DNA of 64,000 bases from an uncultured Lachnospiraceae bacterium (GTDB taxonomy: Bacteria; Bacillota; Clostridia; Lachnospirales; Lachnospiraceae): positions 78,269-142,268 of the forward strand of contig CANOMQ010000003.1 in assembly GCA_947567595.1 (NCBI GenBank). The letters are read 5' to 3'. The first letter of the stretch is position 1; every line of letters starts with the position of its first letter. Made by a program: the position numbers and the translations under genes. The notes beneath the pieces were generated by a model that was given only the letters and a program-made list of their open reading frames with translations, was not told the DNA's origin and searched no databases. Shown here in pieces: positions 17,992 through 26,358 of this stretch.

Positions 17992-19401
17992 TTATTCTTT
18001 CCCATCCCAACAATACGTACAAAGCTTACACCGCTCCAACCCCGTCGCGTCGAGCATGTCATCTAGCCGGTTAAACCGCAGCGATGTAAAATTGAGCTCC
18101 TTGCGGATTTCCTCAACCATCTGCTCATACTTTTGCGACTCTGGATTTGCATACTCCTGCAAAATCTCGTCCGTGACTTCCCCGTTCTCAAGCCGTTCAA
18201 TCACGCGCCGCGTTATCAAATCCATCTCCGAAGACGAGCGCGAAAAATTCAGATACTTACACCCGTACAGAAGCGGCGGACACGCCGGACGGATGTGTAC
18301 CTCCTTCGCCCCGCTCTGATACAGAAACTCCGTCGTTTCCCGAAGCTGTGTTCCCCGGACAATCGAATCGTCAATCAGAAGCAGGCTCTTATCCTGAATG
18401 AGCTCGTCAACCGCAAGCAGTTTCATTCTCGCAATCAAATCGCGCCTGCTCTGAATGGTCGGCATAAACGAGCGCGGCCATGTCGGCGTGTATTTGATAA
18501 ACGGTCTTGAAAACGGTATCCCCGACTCGTTCGCGTACCCTACCGCGTGCGCAATTCCCGAATCAGGCACGCCTGCCACCGTATCCGGCGACACGTTGTC
18601 GCGCTGCGCCATTTTCGCCCCGCAGTTATAACGCATCTGCTCCACGCCCACGCCCTCGTAAGAGCTGGAAGGATAGCCATAATATACCCACAAAAACGTG
18701 CAGATTTTCAAATTTTCATCATTCGGGTTGGAAAGTGTCAGACACTCCCGCTCCGTGAGAATTACAATCTCGCCCGATCCAAGCTCCTTATAATCACTGT
18801 AGCCTAGATTTTTATAGGCAAAATTTTCAAAGGACACACAAAAGCCGTCCTCTTTTTTGCCAATTACAACAGGCGTCCTGCCGTGCTTGTCGCGCGCGGC
18901 GTAAATCCCAGCCTTGTTCATCAAAATAATCGAAAGCGAACCGTCAATGACCTCGAGTGCGAAATTAATACCCTCTATCAGGTTTTCCTTGCGGTTAATC
19001 AGCGCCGCCACAAGCTCGGTTGCGTTGACCTCACCTCCGCTCATTTCAAGGAAATGCGCATGTCCGACATCAAACAGACGCTGAATAAGCTCCTCCGTAT
19101 TATTGATTTTTCCTACGGTCGTAATTGCGTATGTGCCATGATGGGAGCGGATAATTAAAGGCTGCGGCTCATAATCCGAGATACAGCCGATACCGTAATT
19201 CCCATGCATTTCGTGAAAATCCTTGTCAAACTTCGTCCGAAAAGGCGCATTCTCTATATTGTGAATGGCGCGGTTAAACCCGTCCTTTCCATACACTGCC
19301 ATACCGCCCCGCCTTGTGCCCAAGTGGGAATGGTAATCAATTCCAAAAAATAAATCAAACACACAATCCTGCTGTGATACTACACCAAAAAAGCCGCCCA
19401 T
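17992..19401 (-). CDS. Amidophosphoribosyltransferase-like protein lacking the N-terminal catalytic Cys
   Basis: 469 residues with the two-domain layout of PurF, the first enzyme of purine synthesis. The N-terminal Ntn-type glutaminase domain (about 1-230) includes HLGTRRGGMAVYG, HGNYGIGC and ARDKHGRTPVV. The C-terminal type I phosphoribosyltransferase domain has the PRPP loop LLLIDDSIVRGTQL. Active PurF starts its mature chain with Cys (MCG or a propeptide followed by CG); here the protein starts MGGFFG, so the glutaminase nucleophile is absent. The C-terminus carries CKLCTYCWDG, suggesting a metal or Fe-S site. It may use ammonia, be regulatory, or have another substrate. The start has CGAGGTTAAAA upstream. 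It is monocistronic with its own terminator, and no other pur genes are near. Confidence 0.85.
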   Translation of the reverse strand: MGGFFGVVSQQDCVFDLFFGIDYHSHLGTRRGGMAVYGKDGFNRAIHNIENAPFRTKFDKDFHEMHGNYGIGCISDYEPQPLIIRSHHGTYAITTVGKINNTEELIQRLFDVGHAHFLEMSGGEVNATELVAALINRKENLIEGINFALEVIDGSLSIILMNKAGIYAARDKHGRTPVVIGKKEDGFCVSFENFAYKNLGYSDYKELGSGEIVILTERECLTLSNPNDENLKICTFLWVYYGYPSSSYEGVGVEQMRYNCGAKMAQRDNVSPDTVAGVPDSGIAHAVGYANESGIPFSRPFIKYTPTWPRSFMPTIQSRRDLIARMKLLAVDELIQDKSLLLIDDSIVRGTQLRETTEFLYQSGAKEVHIRPACPPLLYGCKYLNFSRSSSEMDLITRRVIERLENGEVTDEILQEYANPESQKYEQMVEEIRKELNFTSLRFNRLDDMLDATGLERCKLCTYCWDGKE

Positions 19402-19502
19402 TTTTAACCTCGTTTCCGTTTCTTCTTATTACTAATTGATAACAATATAAAAAAGCCTACACTTATATTTAGCCAAAAGAACACGGAATTGTCAACAGCT
19501 TT

Positions 19503-19856
19503 TTACGCATAAAATATCAGAATGAGCACAAACAAAAGCACCACGCTGACCGCCGCAAGCCACAGACCGTTTCGTCCGAACGCCTCCCGGTATGCCTCCC
19601 TACCGTATTTTTTCATGAGCAGCCTTGTTTTAACACGAAAATATGCCAAATACAGCAATAAAATGCCCAAAATAAGACATATGCCAAATGGGTATAAGGG
19701 CATGGCGTAAAAGATATTCAGCCAAAGCACCGTGTCCGCAATCCATACCACGCAGTCAAGCAGTGCCGCAAGCCACACCGCTTTCCCAAAATCCGGGGCT
19801 TTTTTCTTTTCACGATGCGCCCTATCCCAGCCGATTTCTATTTTTATTGATAACAT
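19503..19856 (-). CDS. Small membrane protein of unknown function
   Basis: 117 residues. After a charged start (about 1-25) there are three hydrophobic segments: about 27-48, 50-72 and 97-117, the last at the very C-terminus. A positively charged loop (RVKTRLLMKKYGREAYREAFGRNG) separates the second from the third. I recognise no family. It begins 9 bp after the SUKH-type gene and is probably co-transcribed with it. It could be a membrane immunity or accessory protein, but that is only a guess from the neighbour. Confidence 0.65.
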   Translation of the reverse strand: MLSIKIEIGWDRAHREKKKAPDFGKAVWLAALLDCVVWIADTVLWLNIFYAMPLYPFGICLILGILLLYLAYFRVKTRLLMKKYGREAYREAFGRNGLWLAAVSVVLLFVLILIFYA

Positions 19857-19865
19857 TATCCAACC

Positions 19866-20519
19866 TTATCTCTGAATATACGCCGTATAATCAGGCTTTT
19901 CTTCCTTATTTTCCGCAATCTGCCGTTCATAGTCTGCATCGTACTTTCCGTAAAAATAAACCTCCAAAAGCTCCTTAAAATCAGCCATGCGCTTTACGCC
20001 ATGCGCAATGCCGTTCTCGTCAAGATAGCCCGCCCGTTTCCAGTCAAACTCGGTCTGGTTAAAGCTGCGAAGCGTACCGTCGCTTAAATCAATGCAGAGC
20101 GTCCCGTCCCACTCGCCGATTGGCACGAGCCCACGAATGCTTTCCAAATCAAGCCCTACCAAATCCGCATTCGTGCAGACCTCCCGGAAGCTCTCCATCA
20201 GCCCGTATAGATTGTTCAGCGGATTTTCCCTCGGAAGCGGAGTAAGCTCAATCCACCAAAGCCCTTTTTCACAGTTTTCCTGTATATTCTCAAGTCCGTC
20301 AACAGGAATTGGCGCACAAATCACCGAGAAATCATAGCAGTACGCCGAAAGGAACACCCGAAAAAGCGACGGCAGCTTCACGTCAAACCGCTTTTCAAAT
20401 GCATCAAGCTCCTCATCTGTCACTGTGGAAGGCGAAAGCATCGTCTCCTTCGCCACGCCTCTTTGCACAAGCGCCTCAAATGCCCCGTTTACAAAACGCA
20501 ATTCTTCTTTCCTTGTCAT
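19866..20519 (-). CDS. SMI1/KNR4 (SUKH)-family protein
   Basis: 217 residues from ATG 20519, which has GGGAGAGAGAT upstream. The SUKH-type core is visible: an early helix-strand unit TDEELDAFEKRFDVKLPSLFRVFL (about 34-57), then FSVICAPIPVDGLENI, and the late strand pair LVPIGEWDGTLCIDLSDG. SUKH proteins are typically immunity proteins against contact-dependent or secreted polymorphic toxins, though stand-alone members exist. No toxin gene is adjacent, so it may be an orphan immunity gene. The small membrane protein gene follows by 9 bp. Confidence 0.75.
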   Translation of the reverse strand: MTRKEELRFVNGAFEALVQRGVAKETMLSPSTVTDEELDAFEKRFDVKLPSLFRVFLSAYCYDFSVICAPIPVDGLENIQENCEKGLWWIELTPLPRENPLNNLYGLMESFREVCTNADLVGLDLESIRGLVPIGEWDGTLCIDLSDGTLRSFNQTEFDWKRAGYLDENGIAHGVKRMADFKELLEVYFYGKYDADYERQIAENKEEKPDYTAYIQR

Positions 20520-20644
20520 ATCTCTCTCCCATTTCATCAAAGCCTTAAGCTTATGGTCACACAAGCTTTTTGTCAGTCCTCAAGCTTGTAACACTATATC
20601 ACAAAAAATCCGTTTTGGTTTACCACGGGCGAAATTCACCTATG

Positions 20645-21718
20645 CTACGGCGAAATCCGTTCTGATTTCTCATCTACATACAACACAATCCGCACCTGAA
20701 AGATTTGATGTTCCTCCTTGATTTCCATCTCTCCATGATACCGCTCCACGACGCAGCGCACATTTGCAATCCCCATTCCATGCACCGCCGTATCGTCCTC
20801 CTTCGTGGAAAGATAGCGGTTTCCCTCCTTTTTTAGCTGCCCTGCATAGCTGTTTTCAATATCAATCAAAAGCATTCCAATTTTGTAGCGGATTTGCACC
20901 TTCAAATACTGCTCCCTCGTCTGCCTTGCCGCAAGGATTGCATTGTCCAACAGATTTCCCAAAATCACGTTCAGGTCAAACGACTCGATGGAAAGCTCTT
21001 TTGGAATGCTCACCCTGCACGATACGCTGCCAAGCTCTTTTTTGGCATTGTCCAGCATCAGGTTGAGCAGGCTGTCTATATCCGCGTTTCCACTCGAAAC
21101 ATACTCCTTGGAATACGTCATGAACTCGTCCATGCGCCTGATATATTCCTTGATTTCATCTGCGTCCTCGCGCTCCGCCAAAAGCATCAGCTCATTTAAA
21201 TGGTGTTTTAAATCGTGGCGCAGTCCCCTTACCTTTTCCTGCGAATGCTTCATGACCTCCATCTGATTGGAATACCCTGCAAGCTGTCTTTTGGCGCCCT
21301 CACTCTGCGCAGCCGCAAGCCTCATTTTTCGGATTTGTGCCTCGGCAAGCTCCGCAAGCTGCTCCCAAAGGTACATGAAAAGCAGCAGGAGAATGGCTTT
21401 TGCAGCCAGAAACGTATCTGAACGCATGTTTTGGTCAAACAATATGAGCAGATACCCAATCATCATCTCGCAGAAAACATAGCTTGCATAGATGAACAGC
21501 GTGAGTGAAAGCTTTTTTAGAAACGGCGCCTCATACTGCCAAGTGAGCAGGAAAATAATCAGAAAAACGGACAGGCTTTCCAAGTGCTGCGGAAGCTCTG
21601 GGTTCACAAACACAAGCCACAGCAGCATGAGCAGGTAGGTGAAAAGCTCCTTTCCAAGAAAAATGCTGTCCGTTCCTAAAAAATAGTGCATATATTTATA
21701 AAAGACATACAAAATCAC
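20645..21718 (-). CDS. GHKL-type sensor histidine kinase (AgrC/LytS-like)
   Basis: 357 residues. The N-terminal part (about 1-125) contains four or five hydrophobic helices with short loops and no large sensor domain. A dimerisation region with the phospho-acceptor in GLRHDLKHH (about 163-171) follows, and then a GHKL ATPase domain with the N-box LNVILGNLLDNAI and the G-box GMGIANVR. It starts at GTG 21718, one base after the response-regulator stop, with GGGGGG five to six bases upstream, so the pair is translationally coupled. This kinase type usually senses peptides or cell-envelope states. No AgrB/AgrD-type pheromone genes are seen next to it. Confidence 0.88.
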   Translation of the reverse strand: MILYVFYKYMHYFLGTDSIFLGKELFTYLLMLLWLVFVNPELPQHLESLSVFLIIFLLTWQYEAPFLKKLSLTLFIYASYVFCEMMIGYLLILFDQNMRSDTFLAAKAILLLLFMYLWEQLAELAEAQIRKMRLAAAQSEGAKRQLAGYSNQMEVMKHSQEKVRGLRHDLKHHLNELMLLAEREDADEIKEYIRRMDEFMTYSKEYVSSGNADIDSLLNLMLDNAKKELGSVSCRVSIPKELSIESFDLNVILGNLLDNAILAARQTREQYLKVQIRYKIGMLLIDIENSYAGQLKKEGNRYLSTKEDDTAVHGMGIANVRCVVERYHGEMEIKEEHQIFQVRIVLYVDEKSERISP

Positions 21719-21719
21719 A

Positions 21720-22430
21720 TCAATCCCCCCAGTTAAATTCCGAAATCTGTCTGCGCACTTCCTTCCTGTACGGCTGGCTGATGTTTAGTACCACCCCGCC
21801 TGTCAGCGTCACCGACTCATAGGTGCAGGTCCGCATATGGTCCAAATTGATAATATAGGACTGGTGGATTTGGATAAAATGGTCGGGAAGCTTGGGCAGG
21901 ATATCGCGCAGACGCCCGTTAAACACAAGCACCTCGTCCGGCGTCATGATATTTATTTTTTTGTTGTCGCTTGAAAAGTAGAGAATGTCCTTACACTGCA
22001 CCGTTCCGTAAATCCCCTTTGCATGGTACTCAAAAATCTGCTTCTTTCTGCGGTGAAGCTTTAACGCCTCCTCCATGATTTCCGCCACATCTTCATACTG
22101 TATCGGCTTTATCAGAAAATCAATCGGACGGATTTTAAACAGCTCCATCGCATAGCTGCTCTTTGAGGAGATATAGGCAATCGCAAGGTCATGGTTTTCC
22201 AGCGTATTCCTGATATATCTGCCCACCTCTATGCCGCTCGTCGTGACAAGCTCTATATCAAGAAACAGCAGGTCGGGCGCTGCCGCACCCACCGCCTCAC
22301 AGAGCGCCTCCCCCGTGTGCCAAAGGGTGGTCTCAAGCGCAAGCATATGGCGCTTTGCATACTCGCGGACCATTTTTTCAATTTCCATGCACGTGTTTTT
22401 CTCGTCATCGCAAATCCCTATTTTATACAT
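21720..22430 (-). CDS. LytTR-family response regulator
   Basis: 236 residues from ATG 22430 with AAGGAGGCTTAC upstream. The receiver domain (about 1-125) has the acidic pocket in ICDDEKN, the phospho-aspartate in LLFLDIEL and the conserved Lys in FLIKPIQ. The C-terminal LytTR domain (about 135-236) includes the DILYFSSDNKKINI strand and HQSYIINLDH. It binds direct repeats in promoters in related AgrA/VirR systems. The targets are unknown, and no obvious repeat pair is seen in its own upstream region. Confidence 0.92.
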   Translation of the reverse strand: MYKIGICDDEKNTCMEIEKMVREYAKRHMLALETTLWHTGEALCEAVGAAAPDLLFLDIELVTTSGIEVGRYIRNTLENHDLAIAYISSKSSYAMELFKIRPIDFLIKPIQYEDVAEIMEEALKLHRRKKQIFEYHAKGIYGTVQCKDILYFSSDNKKINIMTPDEVLVFNGRLRDILPKLPDHFIQIHQSYIINLDHMRTCTYESVTLTGGVVLNISQPYRKEVRRQISEFNWGD

Positions 22431-22471
22431 GTAAGCCTCCTTTTTCCTGATACGCCCCTGCATAAATACGC

Positions 22472-22498
22472 AAAAAAGCCGGACACCACCGGCTTTTT
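22472..22498 (-). terminator. Terminator downstream of tetR
   Basis: AAAAAAGCCGG (22472-22482) and CCGGCTTTTT (22489-22498) form a strong hairpin with T-runs. It separates the tetR unit from the two-component pair. Confidence 0.85.
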
Positions 22499-22518
22499 CC
22501 TGATAACGGTTCCACTGA

Positions 22519-23109
22519 TTATTTAATCACCATTCCAAGCGTTCCCATAATATATGCAATCTGACTGTCCACGGTCTTTGCCGACACACCGATGGTCTGT
22601 GCTGTCACCTTTAAGCCCTCCAGTGTGTATACAATATTTCTTGCAGCCTCCGACGGGCTTTCACAGACCATCCACTCCTGCGCCACGCCGTCCGCAATGA
22701 GCTGCTCCAACATTTTTACAGTCTCCACAAAATGCTTTTTTGCCGGCAAATCATTGTCGGAAAGCTTATTTTCAAACATATATTCATATATTGCAATGGA
22801 AAGGTTGCCCTTCTTTTTCAAAATCTCTTTCTTTTGCTCATCAAGGTACATCAGAAGAATTTCACCGGGATTGGCGTCCTTTGCCGCAGGTGCCTTAAGC
22901 ACGGTCTGATTTTCCTGCTCTAACACTGCCTCAAAAAGCTCCTTCGTGTTCGCAAAATAGAGATACAGCCCTCCTCTGCTGATACCACACGCCTCCACGA
23001 TGTCCTTCATGGTGACCGCCCTGTAGCCGTTCTGATAGAAAACCTCCCTTGCAGCCTCCACAATCCTGTTTTTCTTCTGTAATGACTTGTCTCCCATAGT
23101 ACCAGCCAT
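22519..23109 (-). CDS. TetR/AcrR-family transcriptional regulator
   Basis: About 196 residues. The N-terminal helix-turn-helix is clear: RIVEAAREVFYQNGYRAVTMKDIVEACGISRGGLYLYFANTKEL, with an all-helical ligand or dimerisation domain after it. The start is uncertain: AAGGAG is one base from the ATG at 23109 and 13 bases from the ATG at 23097, and an upstream TTG frame also exists. It lies 55 bp after a small unknown gene (23165-23626) that may share its transcript. The regulated gene is not obvious; no efflux pump is adjacent. Confidence 0.88.
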   Translation of the reverse strand: MAGTMGDKSLQKKNRIVEAAREVFYQNGYRAVTMKDIVEACGISRGGLYLYFANTKELFEAVLEQENQTVLKAPAAKDANPGEILLMYLDEQKKEILKKKGNLSIAIYEYMFENKLSDNDLPAKKHFVETVKMLEQLIADGVAQEWMVCESPSEAARNIVYTLEGLKVTAQTIGVSAKTVDSQIAYIMGTLGMVIK

Positions 23110-23164
23110 ACTCCTTTCTAAGCCTTCCTGTCCCGATTTCAAACCACAGCCTTAGTGCCCTGTG

Positions 23165-23626
23165 TCATGCCAGTGGATTTCTGATATCCATCAAATCCTT
23201 TAGCTTCAACAATAACGCCAGATATACGCCGTTTGACACCCCTTCTGACCACACCGCGCCCTTCACGTCACCGCGCAGCACATATTTGGAAAGAATGTCG
23301 CCGATTACGGATATCTCCTGCAAAGAGCAGGCATCGATTACCCGCAGCTCGTCCTTTGCCGTCTTGATGCGGTATCTTGAATACGTATATACATAATTGC
23401 GGTTCATAAAGTCCGTCGTCCGGATTTCCTTGATAAACCCAAGGAGCGTGGAGTCATAAACAGGTACCGCCATTGAGCTGTTTTCGATGCCTTCCCCGTT
23501 ATAAATGCCTGATGACACGCCTCCGCTTGTCTTTTGAAGCCACGGCAGAAACTTTAACAATCGTTCCACGTCTTCCTTATAGCAGATTATGATTTCTTCC
23601 CTTGAAAGTCTCAGACTTTCCGCCAT
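23165..23626 (-). CDS. Hypothetical protein, likely cytoplasmic
   Basis: 153 residues of mixed alpha/beta composition, with no signal peptide, membrane segment or motif I recognise. It starts with a charged helix (SREEIIICYKEDVERLLKFLPWL) and ends with another (GVYLALLLKLKDLMDI). The ATG has GGGAGGAAATTGAC upstream, so translation is credible. It lies upstream of tetR on the same strand and is a plausible first gene of that unit. Confidence 0.7.
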   Translation of the reverse strand: MAESLRLSREEIIICYKEDVERLLKFLPWLQKTSGGVSSGIYNGEGIENSSMAVPVYDSTLLGFIKEIRTTDFMNRNYVYTYSRYRIKTAKDELRVIDACSLQEISVIGDILSKYVLRGDVKGAVWSEGVSNGVYLALLLKLKDLMDIRNPLA

Positions 23627-23762
23627 GTCAATTTCCTCCCTATCTAAAACACATCTTTCTTATACACATCGTTATCTCTTGCCGAATACGCTCATTATAA
23701 CACATTCTCTGCAAAAATACAGCCGATAATGTCACATTTTCTTAAAATATTAGTAATGTTGT

Positions 23763-25496
23763 TTATTTTAACCGCGTACTCTTCCCCGCCTCATACGCTC
23801 TTTTTCGCTCGTCAACAATGCTCTGATATCCGGCTTTCGCATACTCCGCCGCAAGCCTGTCGTACAGCAACTCAAAGCTCTGCGGGCTGCACTTCGTAAT
23901 CCGGCAGCGGTACTCGGCATACAAATCCAGCAGCGTCGCCTGATACCTTGACACGGATTCCAGCGCGACCGCAAAATTGCAGTCAGACACCGCATAGCCT
24001 GCCTCCGCCGCCTCAAGCTGCCCGTAATAGTTTTCAATCATCTCCTGCGTAAAGTCCTGCGGAATATTTTTCGGCGTGCTTGCCGCCACGATATCCTCAA
24101 TGTTTCCTGTTGTCCTTGTCTCTGTCGTGATACACCAGTAGTCCTTGTTATTGCCACCCCCCTGCGCGCGCTCACCCGCATAGCCTGCAACAGGTGTCGG
24201 AACGCCGTTTTTTGTCAGGATATAATGTTCCCCGGCATTTCCCCACTGCATGGTGAACAGATTTTTGTCAAGCGTGAGCCATTCCATGTACATCCATGCC
24301 GCCTTGATTTGCTCCGCACTTGCCTTAGACGAAAAGCCGACCATCATGCCAAACGGGTTATTCGCGCGCAGTGCTGGGACGGTGCCGCCCTCGCGGTCCA
24401 CAACATTTTTCGTGATTTTCACCGCTAGCTCTCCGTCCGGGTTTTGCTCATAAAAAGCGTTTACCCAGTCCAAATCCGCCGCAATGTATCCCTGATAATA
24501 AAGCGTCTTTCCATCTACAAAATTGCTTCTTGCCGTCTCTTCGTCAATCGTGTCAAAGTCCGGCTCGATTAAGCCCAGATTGTATTTTTCATTTTCCCTG
24601 CGAAGCAGCTTCCTGTTTGCCTCGTCCCCGAGTGCGGGAATTGCGTAGTCGCCATAGCACGCCCAGTTTTCCTCATCAAGCGGAAACGTCCTGTACTCAT
24701 AATTGCGGTCCACGCCGGAGCCTGATATCATTTTCCCGCCGCAGGGGTGCTGACAGATGCCGCTGCTTTTGAGCTTCAGCAGCATTTCCCGCTCGTCCTT
24801 CCAGTTGTCCGGATAGGCTTCATATCCGATTTGGCGAAGCCAGTCCTTCCGGTACAGTGTCACAAAGGCGTAATCCGTGTTGTAATACGGTCTCTGCGCC
24901 AGTGCGAAATACGTTTTGCCGTCAAGACTGGTATACGAAAGCAGCCCTAAGTTGACCATACGCTGATAATAGGTTGGTGCTATTTTCATAAAATCGTCAA
25001 AGGAGAACTCTGTAAGATACCCCTGATTTGCCCACTGTGCCGCCTTCGGGAAATCATATTCCATCAGGATTGTCGGAAGCGCGTCCTCCTGCGCCAAGGC
25101 TTCATAATCTGCCAAAACATCTGTACGATTAATTGCAACGTACTCCACGGTAATGTTGTACCTGTCCCCGAAATTTTCCTGAACCCACCTCGTCCAGTAA
25201 TTGTCCGTCACGTCCGGCGCATCGGCAATGTGCCTGTCATATACGGGAATTTTAATCGTCACATTCTCGTCAAATGCGCTCCAGCCATCAATCCCCACCA
25301 CGATTTCCGATTCACTGTAATCCGCTTCGGGAACCGTACTGTCGGCCTGCCCTGACTGCTCTGCGTCCTGCTTTTGCAGCGGTTCTTCCTTTAAGATCAC
25401 TTCCTGTTGTGTTTGCCCGCACCCTGCAAACAGCGCGGCAGACACCGCACCTGCCAGCATCGCCGCCCTGAACCTGTTTTTCTTAAGTATGGTCAT
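23763..25496 (-). CDS. Extracellular solute-binding lipoprotein
   Basis: 577 residues, of the large type-1 sugar-binding protein family found in Lachnospiraceae (LplA-like). A lipoprotein signal peptide ends in LFAGC with Cys26 as the lipidated residue, followed by a Gln/Glu-rich linker. The mature part contains typical binding-protein blocks such as YDFPKAAQWANQGYLTEF and AWMYMEWLTLDKN. No permease or ATPase genes are adjacent, so it is an orphan component. The next gene is a carbohydrate-esterase-like hydrolase, which hints at oligosaccharide use, but that is inference. Confidence 0.85.
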   Translation of the reverse strand: MTILKKNRFRAAMLAGAVSAALFAGCGQTQQEVILKEEPLQKQDAEQSGQADSTVPEADYSESEIVVGIDGWSAFDENVTIKIPVYDRHIADAPDVTDNYWTRWVQENFGDRYNITVEYVAINRTDVLADYEALAQEDALPTILMEYDFPKAAQWANQGYLTEFSFDDFMKIAPTYYQRMVNLGLLSYTSLDGKTYFALAQRPYYNTDYAFVTLYRKDWLRQIGYEAYPDNWKDEREMLLKLKSSGICQHPCGGKMISGSGVDRNYEYRTFPLDEENWACYGDYAIPALGDEANRKLLRRENEKYNLGLIEPDFDTIDEETARSNFVDGKTLYYQGYIAADLDWVNAFYEQNPDGELAVKITKNVVDREGGTVPALRANNPFGMMVGFSSKASAEQIKAAWMYMEWLTLDKNLFTMQWGNAGEHYILTKNGVPTPVAGYAGERAQGGGNNKDYWCITTETRTTGNIEDIVAASTPKNIPQDFTQEMIENYYGQLEAAEAGYAVSDCNFAVALESVSRYQATLLDLYAEYRCRITKCSPQSFELLYDRLAAEYAKAGYQSIVDERKRAYEAGKSTRLK

Positions 25497-25525
25497 AGAA
25501 GCTTCTCCTCATTCGAGATTCAATA

Positions 25526-26347
25526 TCAAATGTTGTGTTTTATCCAATTTTTGCAAAGCGAAACCCACTGCTCACACTGCGGTTCAATCGCATTTTTATC
25601 AAGCATCGTCGTCTCCTCCGTCGCAAGCGACAAGCCATGAATCCCCTGCGGGAATACATGGTACTCAAAGCGTACCCCTGCCTTGCGCAGTGCCCTTGCA
25701 AACAGGAGTGAATTTTCAAGCGGTACCGAGGTATCCTCACAGGTATGCCACATAAAGACCGGAGGAACCTTGTCCGTCACCTGTTTTTCAAGGCTGAGCA
25801 GCATGGCAAGCTCCTCTGACGACTGGCTTCCCATAAGCCGCTCAAACGACGGCCTGTGCGCATACGCCCCCCATGTAATCACCGGATAGGCAAGAATTAA
25901 CCCATTGGGACGATAGCTGCTCTTTTCCATTCCGGTCTTTTTGGAAAACCAGTCCTGCGCCCAAAAGCAGCCAAGACAGCCCGCCAAATGACCGCCTGCG
26001 GAAAAGCCTGCCACAATAATCTTATCCTTATCGATTGCATACGCGTCGGCATGCTCCCGGATATAGGCAACCGTCCATGCCAGCTCCAGCAAGGGCAGGG
26101 GGTGCTCCATGCCGTCCCCTACCACGTCATATTGGAGAACCGCCGCATGATAGCCGGCAGCAAGGAACTGGAACGCAACCGGCTCCCCCTCCCGGACAGA
26201 AACATGCTCATAGCCGCCCCCCGGGCAAATCAGTATCATCGGACGTTTCCGCTCCCCGTATAATTCCGGATAATTCTCCTGTATGTAAAGCGAAAGCCTT
26301 GCCTTCACCGCTTTTTTGACATCCACATTGACCTGTTCAAATTTCAT
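25526..26347 (-). CDS. Alpha/beta hydrolase, acetyl-esterase (xylan esterase) type
   Basis: 273 residues. The oxyanion-hole region CPGGGYEHVS (about 40-49), the nucleophile elbow GFSAGGH (about 114-120), the likely acid in HTCEDTSVP and the catalytic His in GIHGLSL form a complete triad. These features match the BD-FAE/esterase-lipase family, in which members deacetylate xylo-oligosaccharides. No signal peptide is present, so it would act on imported substrates. It lies upstream of the solute-binding protein gene and downstream of the YerB-like gene, all minus strand with short gaps (12-30 bp), suggesting one operon. Confidence 0.87.
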   Translation of the reverse strand: MKFEQVNVDVKKAVKARLSLYIQENYPELYGERKRPMILICPGGGYEHVSVREGEPVAFQFLAAGYHAAVLQYDVVGDGMEHPLPLLELAWTVAYIREHADAYAIDKDKIIVAGFSAGGHLAGCLGCFWAQDWFSKKTGMEKSSYRPNGLILAYPVITWGAYAHRPSFERLMGSQSSEELAMLLSLEKQVTDKVPPVFMWHTCEDTSVPLENSLLFARALRKAGVRFEYHVFPQGIHGLSLATEETTMLDKNAIEPQCEQWVSLCKNWIKHNI

Positions 26348-26358
26348 CTTTTTTTCTC

